Assembly (NCBI GenBank): GCA_023135745.1
Contig: JAGLSM010000029.1
Coordinates: 1-11,126 of the forward strand
Reading direction: 5' to 3'
Source: Spirochaetota bacterium
Lineage (GTDB): Bacteria > Spirochaetota > JAGLSM01
Length of the DNA: 11,126 nucleotides
In this document: one piece after another, positions 1 to 6,481 of the stretch
Layout: each line of letters begins with the position of its first letter
How positions within the stretch are numbered: the stretch's first letter is position 1
Notes under the pieces: generated by a model
The model's database searches: none
The model's input: only the letters and a program-made list of their open reading frames with translations
What the model was told of the DNA's origin: nothing
Position numbers and translations under genes: made by a program

Positions 1-1179
1 GATGCCTTGATGTGTCCGGGCGCCATAAACAGCTGCAGCATGTATCTTTATCAGGAGAACAGGGGCGGGATAAGGGATGAAAACTGGGTGTTGCCTGAAT
101 ATATGGAACTTGTCACATGTTTTATAGAGAAAAAAAATGTTAGAATTCCCAAGCAGAACAGGATACAAAAGACGAGTGAATTAATAAGTAAATTCAAATT
201 GAAACCTGGAAAATCAAGAGGCTATTTAATAAAACCACTTTTCAGCGAAGCCTATCATTTTGGAATTATTGTTTTTGAAGTAGGTTCAGTAATTGAGCTG
301 ACTTATGAAACAATACGGGAAAACATCAGTAACGCACTGTGGAGAATAATGCTGTTTGAAAAGCTCAAGGATACCCAGGTCCAGCTTATACAAAAAGAAA
401 AAATGGCTTCACTTGGAACAATGATTGCAGGTATTGTACATGAGATTAACAACCCCATTAGTTTCATGAAAACTTATCTGGAGCTTCTATTGCAAAATAA
501 TGCCGGAATGATTGAATTTTTTAAAGGCCCGTTTAATAAGATGCTTGAAGGGATTCCGGATGATAATCTTTATAACTCAATTCTTGGTTTGATCGAAAAA
601 AACAAGCTTTATGAAAAAATTAATAAATCAGGGGAAATGGTTGATGACCTTTCTGTAGGTGTAAAAAGGATTATAGAGATAATCAACAATTTAAAGAATT
701 TCAGCCGTCTCGGTGAATCTGAAAAAAAACGGGAAGACGTAAATAACTGTATTGACAGCACTATAAATATTATCCCGAAAACTTTTCTAAAAAAAATACA
801 AATAAAAAAGACTTACGAATCATTGCCTTATATACTGTGTTATCCGAGCCAACTCAATCAGGTTTTTCTAAATCTCCTCATGAATGCTGTTCAGGCTATG
901 CAGGGAGATGGTAAAATACAGATTGTTTCAGAGATAAAAAATAAAAATATTGAGGTTTCAATCAGGGACAACGGGCCGGGTATCCCTGAAAAGATTATAA
1001 ATAAAATATTCGATCCCTTTTTTACAACCAAGGCTGAAGGTAAGGGTACAGGGCTTGGCCTTTCTATCTGCTATACTATTCTTGAACGGCATGACGGAAG
1101 AATTGAAGTAGAGAGCAAAGAAGGTTATGGCAGCGTCTTTAAATTATATTTACCGCTGGGAGAAGCGTATAATGAATAA
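1..1179 (+). CDS. Sensor histidine kinase, 5'-truncated by window edge
   Basis: The reading frame is open to base 1, so the true start lies upstream and the TTG/ATG at 7/10 are probably internal. Counting from the first codon, residues 1-125 look like the GAF-like region that follows a periplasmic-binding/LacI-type sensor in some large kinases: a Ser-Cys-x-x-Tyr-Leu-Tyr strand, then PLF and FGIIVFE, then a helix of the [12 protein letters not shown] type. The HisKA domain starts near 132, with phospho-acceptor His147 in HEINNP. About 40 extra residues (near 167-207) separate the two dimerisation helices. The HATPase domain has the N box around Asn295, DNGPGIP at 323-329, FDPFFTTK at 337-344 and [10 protein letters not shown] at 347-356, so kinase activity should be intact. 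It should autophosphorylate and pass phosphate to the receiver encoded by the overlapping next gene. No membrane segment is visible in this part. The family call is firm; the LacI-type sensor upstream is inferred. Confidence 0.93.
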   Translation, partial: DALMCPGAINSCSMYLYQENRGGIRDENWVLPEYMELVTCFIEKKNVRIPKQNRIQKTSELISKFKLKPGKSRGYLIKPLFSEAYHFGIIVFEVGSVIELTYETIRENISNALWRIMLFEKLKDTQVQLIQKEKMASLGTMIAGIVHEINNPISFMKTYLELLLQNNAGMIEFFKGPFNKMLEGIPDDNLYNSILGLIEKNKLYEKINKSGEMVDDLSVGVKRIIEIINNLKNFSRLGESEKKREDVNNCIDSTINIIPKTFLKKIQIKKTYESLPYILCYPSQLNQVFLNLLMNAVQAMQGDGKIQIVSEIKNKNIEVSIRDNGPGIPEKIINKIFDPFFTTKAEGKGTGLGLSICYTILERHDGRIEVESKEGYGSVFKLYLPLGEAYNE

Positions 1180-2494
1180 AAAAGAAAAATTAAAACTGCC
1201 CTCCAAAAGGGAGATGATTAAAACAGGAAAAAAAGATGGAAAATCTATAAAATTAGAAAAAGATATACTGAATAAAAAAAAGAAAGACCGTCCGGTACTC
1301 ATTTATGTTGATGATGAGGTTCATAATCTGAATTCATTTTATCTTAGTTTTGAAGATGATTTTGCTATTTTTACTGCGGATAACGCGGAAGCCGGATGGA
1401 AGCTGCTTATTGAAAATAAAAATACAGCTATAGTTATAACAGATATGAAGATGCCGGATATCAATGGTGCAGAATTTTTAAAGAAGGTTTTAACTATTAA
1501 CTCTAATCCAAGAAGGTTAATACTGACTGCTTACGCGGAGCCTAGTTATCTGATGGATAGTATGAATAAGGGCTCTGCTCATCGTTATATCCTTAAACCC
1601 TGGCAGAAACAGGATTTATTAATGGTGCTTAATGAGCAGCTGCATATTTTTAATCTTGAAAAAACCAACAGGGAGTACATGAGTCAACTTGAATTAAAGG
1701 TTTCTGAAAGAACCAGAGACCTTGAAAATGCATTAAAAATTATAAATAATTATTTAAAATTGTCTAAGGATATTCAGCAGAACATTCTGCCCCGCAATCT
1801 TGAAGAAATAGAAAATTGTGATTTTTATATTAAGTATCTTCCAATGATAGAGGTTGGAGGCGATTTATACGATATTTTTGAAATTGAGTCCGGATACATT
1901 AGAGTGTTTTTAGCAGATGCAATTGGGCATGGGATTCCGGCCGCATTAATAACAATGATAATAAAAGTTGAATACGAATCATTAAAAAAAGGATTTTTCA
2001 ATAATCCTGCGGAACTCTTAGAGAGAATCAATCAAAATTTTTTAACTAGATACGAATGGCTTTCAGTATTCTTTACCTGTATCCTGATTGATATTGATTT
2101 AAACAAGAATGAGCTGATATATTCCGCTGGAGGTCATCCTACTCAGTATATCATTGAGAAAAACGGTCTAAGGGAACTAGAATCAACCGGCAAACTGATT
2201 GGTATTGTTGAAAATACAAAATACCATCAGAGAAAAGAAAAACTATCCGAGAATGACAAAATACTTCTTTTTACTGACGGATTATTTGAAGAATTTAATC
2301 AAGGCGGAGAAATTTATGGAGAGAACCGTTTGATAGAGGTAGTTAAAGAAGAACAGAGTAAATCAATAAGCGAAATTGTAGAAAAAATTCTTCACAAGAT
2401 GTATTCCTTTACAAAAGGGACAGAAATTGGAGATGATATTACAATAATTGGGTTTGAAAGAAAATCTGCTGAGAATAAGCGAAAAAAATCATAA
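1172..2494 (+). CDS. Response regulator with PP2C/SpoIIE (RsbU-like) phosphatase output
   Basis: 440 aa from the ATG at 1172, which follows a GGGAGAAG Shine-Dalgarno and overlaps the kinase stop by 8 nt. The alternative in-frame start at 1127 would overlap by 53 nt and is less likely. Residues 1-40 are an unusual lysine-rich leader (15 Lys). The receiver spans about 41-160, with acidic pocket Asp47/Asp48, phospho-acceptor Asp91 (TDMKMPD), Thr119 and Lys142 (KPW). A coiled coil follows at about 160-205. The PP2C-type serine phosphatase domain (about 210-428) keeps metal-binding motifs GGDLYD (Asp231), ADAIGHG (Asp249), TDG (Asp369) and GDD (421-422). By family knowledge such proteins dephosphorylate anti-sigma-factor antagonists in partner-switching cascades. 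No antagonist or anti-sigma gene is visible here, so the target is unknown. Phosphorylation by the upstream kinase is inferred from the overlap. Confidence 0.94.
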   Translation: MNKKEKLKLPSKREMIKTGKKDGKSIKLEKDILNKKKKDRPVLIYVDDEVHNLNSFYLSFEDDFAIFTADNAEAGWKLLIENKNTAIVITDMKMPDINGAEFLKKVLTINSNPRRLILTAYAEPSYLMDSMNKGSAHRYILKPWQKQDLLMVLNEQLHIFNLEKTNREYMSQLELKVSERTRDLENALKIINNYLKLSKDIQQNILPRNLEEIENCDFYIKYLPMIEVGGDLYDIFEIESGYIRVFLADAIGHGIPAALITMIIKVEYESLKKGFFNNPAELLERINQNFLTRYEWLSVFFTCILIDIDLNKNELIYSAGGHPTQYIIEKNGLRELESTGKLIGIVENTKYHQRKEKLSENDKILLFTDGLFEEFNQGGEIYGENRLIEVVKEEQSKSISEIVEKILHKMYSFTKGTEIGDDITIIGFERKSAENKRKKS

Positions 2495-2529
2495 TCTAAA
2501 AACATGATATATACTGGCGAAGCGTTCAA

Positions 2530-2558
2530 CTGACAATATCGAAACTTGCGGGTCTAAA
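2530..2558 (+). promoter_or_regulatory. Possible sigma-70-type promoter for the PilZ gene
   Basis: CTGACA at 2530-2535 and TCTAAA at 2553-2558 lie 17 nt apart, matching the -35 and -10 consensus at 5/6 and 4/6. They lie in the 137-nt gap between the phosphatase and PilZ genes. In DNA this AT-rich such matches occur by chance, so it is only a candidate. Confidence 0.2.
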
Positions 2559-2631
2559 AAGAATGTAATTAAGTAGTTATACATTTAAACCGTTATATTA
2601 AGATACCCAAGTAATTAAAAAAGGATAATGA

Positions 2632-3006
2632 GTGCTTTTTTTCGAGAAAAAAAACAAAGATGACCTCAATCGCAGATTATACCGAAGACATAGTATTTAT
2701 CAGACTACGTTCTACAGGATGGGCGATAGTGCTAATACTGTAAAAAACTGTATGATACATGATATAAGCTATGGTGGAATATTAATAGAATTAGATGAAG
2801 ATATTGATATTGGTACAAATATAATTGTGCTGATGAATTTCAATGGAAATATATTGCAGGAAAAGGTTAATACCATAAGACATAATAAATCACTTAATAA
2901 GAAGTACGGCTGTGAGTTTACAGATGATTCAAAAAAAGAGGGACGCGAAGAAATCCTCTCGACTTTTTTTGAAAATATCAATGAAAAACAAACTGAGATA
3001 AATTAA
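2632..3006 (+). CDS. PilZ domain protein (c-di-GMP receptor)
   Basis: 124 aa from a GTG start, with AAGGAT at 2621-2626 as Shine-Dalgarno, 5 nt upstream. Essentially a stand-alone PilZ domain. The N-terminal Arg pair motif (R14/R15-x-x-x-R18/R19 in NRRLYRRH) and the D44-x-S46-x-x-G49 motif (DISYGG) are the two c-di-GMP contacts of the family, and both are present, so ligand binding is likely. The strand containing YGCEF (92-96) closes the barrel, and a polar helical tail follows. Soluble, with no membrane segment. Such single-domain proteins usually act by docking onto a motility, secretion or polysaccharide partner; none is indicated here. An ATG lies 4 nt upstream at 2628 in another frame and runs only 11 codons (MSAFFREKKQR). 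Runs of 7 T and 8 A sit just after the start, so the first ten residues are uncertain. Confidence 0.9.
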   Translation: MLFFEKKNKDDLNRRLYRRHSIYQTTFYRMGDSANTVKNCMIHDISYGGILIELDEDIDIGTNIIVLMNFNGNILQEKVNTIRHNKSLNKKYGCEFTDDSKKEGREEILSTFFENINEKQTEIN

Positions 3007-3010
3007 GGGA

Positions 3011-3115
3011 ACCTCTAAATACTGGAATTGGCCGAATGTTATGGATTGGGATTGAGAGCATACATAACGGCAAAAAATCTCCAAAACTTTTGATGAGCAT
3101 CTGATTTTTAGAGGT
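3011..3115. repeat. Intergenic element bounded by 9-bp inverted repeats
   Basis: ACCTCTAAA at 3011-3019 is the exact reverse complement of TTTAGAGGT at 3107-3115. The element begins 5 nt after the PilZ stop. Inside, GTTATG (3038-3043) pairs with CATAAC (3063-3068). No ORF of note lies within. The layout, short inverted termini around about 90 nt of non-coding DNA, fits either a miniature inverted-repeat/REP-like element or a structured 3' UTR. Only one copy is in this window, so repetition is not shown. Confidence 0.35.
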
Positions 3116-3187
3116 GTAATTTTATTCCTCCTTTGCATTAATTAGGATAAATTAAACTATAGCAGCTTAAAAAAACTAAGGTAGAAA

Positions 3188-3194
3188 AAGGAGG
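3188..3194 (+). promoter_or_regulatory. Strong Shine-Dalgarno fixing the TTG start of the HIT gene
   Basis: A perfect AAGGAGG lies 8 nt before TTG at 3203. The next in-frame ATG (3230) has no such site, so this ribosome-binding site decides the start. Confidence 0.8.
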
Positions 3195-3202
3195 GGAAAA
3201 TT

Positions 3203-3679
3203 TTGCATAATATTTTTTCAATAAATAAAATGCTCTATTGCAAAGGTGGACGCCCTGAAGTTGACTGTATATTTTGTGAAATTGTTAAAAAAACCGGCAA
3301 AGTAATCGAGCTTGAAATATTCAGGAATGACCTTGTTATAATTGTCGCTAACTTATACCCGTATAATCCCGGTCATTTGCTTATTTCTCCTATTAGACAT
3401 GTCAATGATCCGAGGAATTTAAACAAAGAAGAGTCTTCAGAAATAGATTTGTTCATGAAAAAATCCATGGATATTCTTGATGACCTATATCAACCGCACG
3501 GTTTTAATGCAGGCTATAATATAGGTTCTTTTGGAGGAGCGAGTATCGAACATCTTCATTTACATATAGTTCCCAGGTATGAAAATGAACTTGGTTTTGT
3601 TGATATAATTGGAGGTTCAAAAATTTATATTGAGGACCCTGTTGAGACAATGGAAAAACTTAAAAAGGCTTTTTCTTAA
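3203..3679 (+). CDS. HIT-family nucleotide hydrolase/phosphorylase-like protein
   Basis: 158 aa from a TTG start chosen because of the perfect Shine-Dalgarno in front of it. The histidine triad HLHLHIVPR gives His117, His119 and His121; by family knowledge the last-but-one of the HxHxH set is the nucleotidylated nucleophile. Other family marks are the N-terminal CIFC pair (Cys22, Cys25, possibly zinc-binding), the YNPGHLLI strand (54-61) and NIGSFGGASIEH before the triad. The C-terminal part after the triad (ELGFVDIIGGSKIYIEDP) resembles the Ap4A hydrolase/phosphorylase and Fhit-like branch rather than the short HINT branch. The likely substrate is a dinucleoside polyphosphate or nucleoside phosphoramidate; the exact one cannot be read from sequence. 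Soluble. It stands alone between two non-coding stretches. About 20 residues precede the first Cys, slightly longer than usual. Confidence 0.93.
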   Translation: MHNIFSINKMLYCKGGRPEVDCIFCEIVKKTGKVIELEIFRNDLVIIVANLYPYNPGHLLISPIRHVNDPRNLNKEESSEIDLFMKKSMDILDDLYQPHGFNAGYNIGSFGGASIEHLHLHIVPRYENELGFVDIIGGSKIYIEDPVETMEKLKKAFS

Positions 3680-3708
3680 GAACAAATAATAAATGTTATA
3701 CAACATAA

Positions 3709-3738
3709 GATCCTGTACGATAACTCTAATATAGGATC
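3709..3738 (+). other. Hairpin downstream of the HIT gene
   Basis: GATCCTGTA (3709-3717) pairs with TATAGGATC (3730-3738) over 9 bp with one G-U, around a 12-nt loop. It lies 30 nt after the HIT stop. No T-run follows directly (a TTTTT comes only about 10 nt later), so it may be a 3'-end processing or weak termination structure rather than a standard intrinsic terminator. Confidence 0.3.
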
Positions 3739-3755
3739 ATGAAAGGATTTTTATA

Positions 3756-3890
3756 AAGCTGTAATTCTTTCCTTGCAAAAATCACTGCAATATTATAAAT
3801 TAATTACAGTTTAGGTGTCTTAAATATCGGTTATGAAACCTTTAAAACAAGTAAGTTTATAATATGGTCGACGTTGAGGACACCTCCTCA
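3756..3890 (+). promoter_or_regulatory. Structured leader upstream of the cyclic-nucleotide-binding operon
   Basis: The 247-nt gap 3680-3926 has no gene. It holds nested inverted repeats: AAGCTGTAATT (3756-3766) with AATTACAGTTT (3802-3812), one G-U, enclosing TTGCA/TGCAA (3773-3777/3786-3790). Next, AGGTGTC (3813-3819) pairs with GACACCT (3879-3885). The latter overlaps a competing hairpin, TGAGGA/TCCTCA (3875-3880/3885-3890). The two pairings cannot coexist, as in an attenuator or riboswitch expression platform. I do not recognise it as any known riboswitch class. The Shine-Dalgarno (AAGG, 3908-3911) is 15 nt from the ATG, rather far. Confidence 0.35.
3858..3863 (+). promoter_or_regulatory. 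Perfect TATAAT -10-like box
   Basis: TATAAT lies 64 nt before the ATG of the cyclic-nucleotide-binding gene. No convincing -35 sits 16-18 nt upstream, so this may be chance in AT-rich DNA. If it is used, transcripts would begin just before the TGAGGA/TCCTCA hairpin. Confidence 0.25.
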
Positions 3891-3894
3891 TTTT
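3875..3894 (+). terminator. Possible weak intrinsic terminator/attenuator in the leader
   Basis: A 6-bp stem TGAGGA/TCCTCA with a CACC tetraloop is followed directly by TTTT. Short stem and short U-tract make it weak at best. Its 3' arm shares base 3885 and its loop shares bases with the competing AGGTGTC/GACACCT pairing. Confidence 0.22.
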
Positions 3895-3926
3895 AAATTA
3901 TAAAAATAAGGTGCTGCAAAAACTAA

Positions 3927-5117
3927 ATGGCCGAAAAACTATATGAAATAGGACAACCTGCCGACAAGGCATATCTTCTAAGATCCGGCGAGGTGGAATA
4001 TTGGGTGACAAAAGATGATTATATTCTGTTTGAAGCACAGAATATAATTATTGGTGCCAGTGAACTGCTTATTGCAATGAGCCGTAAGGAAGTTATATCA
4101 AGACATATGACTCTGATTAAAAAGGGAGATGCGGTAATAAATCCAATAAAAGCTGAGAAGCTTGCCTCCATTATCACCACATATACAATAGGATTTTCTG
4201 TAGCACGTCATATCGCTGAAACAATTACAAAACTTCATGGGATCCTTTCAAATAAAATGAATAAACTTCATGAATCTGAAAGGATTTCCAGAGATGTAAC
4301 CAAGGCATATGTAGAAATTATGAATCTTCTTGAGCAGGAATCCCTAAACCAGCATTTTCCATGGCTTTTTTCTTTATTAGAAAAAGGAAAAAAGAGCGGT
4401 GCGTATAATTTTGGACTTTCTTTTATTAGTAAAAAAGAAGAGACTTCAGTAGATGTTGACTCTGCCGGTTTGATAAAGTATAAAAGAATCTATCCTAAGG
4501 GTTCAATTATATGTAAGCAGGGAGACAAGGCAGATGATATGTTTATACTTATGGATGGGAAAATTGAAGTGCGTATAAACAACAATCCAATTGATATTAT
4601 TTCCAGGAAAGGGACAATAATAGGGGAAATGGGTTTAATCCTTCAAAAGGCAAGGACAGCTACACTCAGGGCACTTGATGATACGCATATGGTTAAAATA
4701 GGTTCAGGAGACATGGCGTCTGTATTTAAAAATGATACACAGACTTTTTTTGATATGATGACAGCCCTTGCATTCCGGGAGTATGATAACTGTGAGAAGA
4801 TAAGAGAGTATTCTGATATGGTAGAGCTTGTTACTGCCGGCCATGGTGATACTATGGAAGGCCAGCTTGTAGAGTATAGTGAAGAATTGTCAAAGCTGAT
4901 GTCGGATATTGCAAAATATTCGGACGAAAATCCTAAAATGGACTGGCTTCAAAGCATCAATGAACTTTCTTCAAAAAAGATAACTAATCTTTTACTTGAT
5001 GCATCCAAAGTCAGGGGCGATGCGGTAAACCAGGATGATACAGATAGTCAGCCGGAAAAAGAAAAAATATACAGGCCGGTCCGGGATACAACAATGCCCG
5101 AAATTGACTGGTATTAA
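3927..5117 (+). CDS. Protein with two cyclic-nucleotide-binding-like domains
   Basis: 396 aa. The ATG at 3927 is the first possible start because a TAA codon lies immediately before it in frame. Residues 1-95 resemble a worn first cNMP-binding barrel: EIGQPADKAYLLRSGEVEY matches the opening strands, but the phosphate-binding cassette is not recognisable. Residues 96-165 are helical. A second barrel (about 180-275) is canonical: KQGDKADDMFILMDGKIEV at 197-215, then the phosphate cassette with Gly233-Glu234 (GEMGL) and Arg243 (ARTAT), so ligand binding is plausible. The C-terminal 120 residues are helical and polar, ending in a low-complexity linker and PEIDWY. There is no helix-turn-helix, kinase or membrane segment, so it is not a CRP-type regulator by sequence. 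First gene of the putative operon, 51 nt before the permease. Its role may be to tune a downstream membrane system by cAMP or a similar ligand; this is inference. Confidence 0.85.
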   Translation: MAEKLYEIGQPADKAYLLRSGEVEYWVTKDDYILFEAQNIIIGASELLIAMSRKEVISRHMTLIKKGDAVINPIKAEKLASIITTYTIGFSVARHIAETITKLHGILSNKMNKLHESERISRDVTKAYVEIMNLLEQESLNQHFPWLFSLLEKGKKSGAYNFGLSFISKKEETSVDVDSAGLIKYKRIYPKGSIICKQGDKADDMFILMDGKIEVRINNNPIDIISRKGTIIGEMGLILQKARTATLRALDDTHMVKIGSGDMASVFKNDTQTFFDMMTALAFREYDNCEKIREYSDMVELVTAGHGDTMEGQLVEYSEELSKLMSDIAKYSDENPKMDWLQSINELSSKKITNLLLDASKVRGDAVNQDDTDSQPEKEKIYRPVRDTTMPEIDWY

Positions 5118-5168
5118 TAATAATGATTTATATAAATTTATAAAAAATTAAAATTATAGCATAATAGG

Positions 5169-5759
5169 TTGGCACTATTGAATTATTTTAACCGTGTGTT
5201 CTGGCTTGCGAGAAAAAATTTCTTACGCAGTTCTCAATGGAACATTGCTACTACCTTAATCTGTACGGTTTCTATAATTATATTTTTTCTTTTTTATTTA
5301 TTTCACAACATTCCCAATAAATTGTTTTTAACACAGATAGAAAATTCTTTCTGGCTTGTGAATTTTCTGGTGACTGTTATATTGTTTTTGAATTTTATTT
5401 CTTTAATGTCGATATTTTATCTTATTAACAGAGTTAGATCTCATGAAATTGGAGTCCTAAGAGGGATAGGCGCTAAGCGTGGATATATTTTTTTAATGGT
5501 TATGGCTGAAACTCAATTAATTGTAATTATGGCTTCTGTATTTGCTCTAATTATATCCATTGCAGCTGTTTCTTTATGGGGAAAATTTTTAAAAGATATT
5601 TTCACTATTCCTTCAGGAATAAGGGGCTTTTTCTCGATATTTTTTACTGCGTTATTGTCTATACTTTCAACTTCAGTAATTTCTTTTTTCGCGGCTCTTT
5701 ATCCCGCGTTTAATATTTCCATTTCTGAACCTTATTCAGTTATGAGGCGTAGGGAGTAA
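5169..5759 (+). CDS. Minimal FtsX/MacB/LolC-type ABC permease
   Basis: About 196 aa. No ATG is usable: TTG at 5169 abuts AGG, while TTG at 5178 lies 9 nt after it and may be the real start; a stop at 5157 rules out anything longer. Four membrane segments are visible (about 27-46, 61-86, 107-136, 155-180). The cytoplasmic loop after segment 2 carries the family signature (RSHEIGVLRGIGAKRGYIF, 90-108), and the C-terminus ends with AALYPAFNISISEPYSVMRR, the usual FtsX-domain ending. Normal relatives have about 400 residues with a 200-residue extracytoplasmic domain between segments 1 and 2; here only about 14 residues lie there. There is no sign of a frameshift, and start and stop are coherent with the neighbours. 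Two nt upstream of its ATPase, so the pair should form one transporter or mechanotransmission complex. The cargo is unknown. Confidence 0.85.
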   Translation: MALLNYFNRVFWLARKNFLRSSQWNIATTLICTVSIIIFFLFYLFHNIPNKLFLTQIENSFWLVNFLVTVILFLNFISLMSIFYLINRVRSHEIGVLRGIGAKRGYIFLMVMAETQLIVIMASVFALIISIAAVSLWGKFLKDIFTIPSGIRGFFSIFFTALLSILSTSVISFFAALYPAFNISISEPYSVMRRRE

Positions 5760-5761
5760 AC

Positions 5762-6436
5762 ATGATTACCAAGGTTATAAATGTACATAAGACATACGGT
5801 TCCAGGGAATCCCGTGTTACTGCTCTCAACGGTGTATCTCTGGATATAAATGACGGAGACTATATATCAATAATAGGTCCTTCGGGAAGCGGAAAAACAA
5901 CATTATTATCCTTAATTGGGTGTTTAATACATCCCTCAAAAGGCGATGTTTATTATAATAAAAACAGGGTTTCGGATATTTCCGAGGAGGAACTCTGCAT
6001 ATTAAGGGGACAGGAAATCGGATTTGTGTTTCAGTTTACTGACTTACTTTCGAATTTAAATGTGCTTGAAAATGTTCTTGTCCCGGTTATTTTTAATGAT
6101 GGCCAAATATCTTTAAAAAAACAATACGCAAAAGAACTTCTTGAGAGGCTGGGGCTTGGCTATTGTATGTATGCAAAGACAAATTTTCTGTCAGGCGGGG
6201 AACGTCAAAGGGTTGCAATTGCCCGTGCAATGATAAATCGTCCCAGACTGATTCTTGCGGATGAGCCAACCGGAGATCTTGATGCGAAAACCAGTGAACT
6301 GATTATTAAACTGTTCAACGAATTCAATTCTGAAGGCGTTACCATTATTCTTATTACCCATAATAGGAATTTCGCAGACAATGCGAAAAATATATATCAA
6401 ATGGGTGAAGGAAGAATACAAAAAATCCTGAAATAA
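5762..6436 (+). CDS. ABC transporter ATPase, LolD/MacB/FtsE type
   Basis: 224 aa, the usual length of a LolD-type subunit. The ATG follows AGGGAG at 5751-5756 and lies 2 nt after the permease stop. All ATPase elements are present: A-loop Tyr12, Walker A GPSGSGKT at 39-46, Q-loop Gln91 in FVFQFTDLL, signature LSGGERQRVA at 143-152, Walker B LILADEPT at 163-170 with catalytic Glu168, D-loop GDLDA, and switch His200. The LSGGERQRVAIARA and FQFTDLL context is typical of the MacB/LolD/FtsE group, which energises FtsX-fold permeases by mechanical coupling rather than classical import. It should act as a dimer on the cytoplasmic face with the preceding permease. A specific LolD role in lipoprotein release is not supported, because the permease lacks a LolC/LolE periplasmic domain. 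Confidence 0.95.
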   Translation: MITKVINVHKTYGSRESRVTALNGVSLDINDGDYISIIGPSGSGKTTLLSLIGCLIHPSKGDVYYNKNRVSDISEEELCILRGQEIGFVFQFTDLLSNLNVLENVLVPVIFNDGQISLKKQYAKELLERLGLGYCMYAKTNFLSGGERQRVAIARAMINRPRLILADEPTGDLDAKTSELIIKLFNEFNSEGVTIILITHNRNFADNAKNIYQMGEGRIQKILK

Positions 6437-6481
6437 TTGCACCTTAAGTAATAGATCAATTAATTGAAAAAGTGGATTTAT

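Noticed and set aside
1127..1171. Earlier in-frame ATG at 1127 as the start of the response regulator
   Set aside because: It would overlap the kinase by 53 nt and lacks a good Shine-Dalgarno, whereas the ATG at 1172 has GGGAGAAG at proper spacing.
1825..2031. Antisense ORF of 68 codons inside the phosphatase gene
   Set aside because: It lies wholly within a well-supported gene with clear PP2C motifs and has no ribosome-binding site or family resemblance.
2929..3138. Minus-strand ORF of 69 codons across the end of PilZ and the intergenic element
   Set aside because: It overlaps a good PilZ gene, its composition is implausible, and the inverted-repeat element explains the non-coding part better.
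3709..3738. Strong intrinsic terminator after the HIT gene
   Set aside because: The hairpin is real, but the T-run is not adjacent, so I kept it only as a hairpin.
5762..6436. Naming the ATPase lolD
   Set aside because: The ATPase is of that type, but the adjoining permease has no LolC/LolE periplasmic domain, and only one permease gene is present.
6464..6481. TTG at 6464 as the start of the PgeF-like gene
   Set aside because: There is no ribosome-binding site upstream, and the ATG at 6482 has AAGTGGA 5 nt before it and gives the usual family length.
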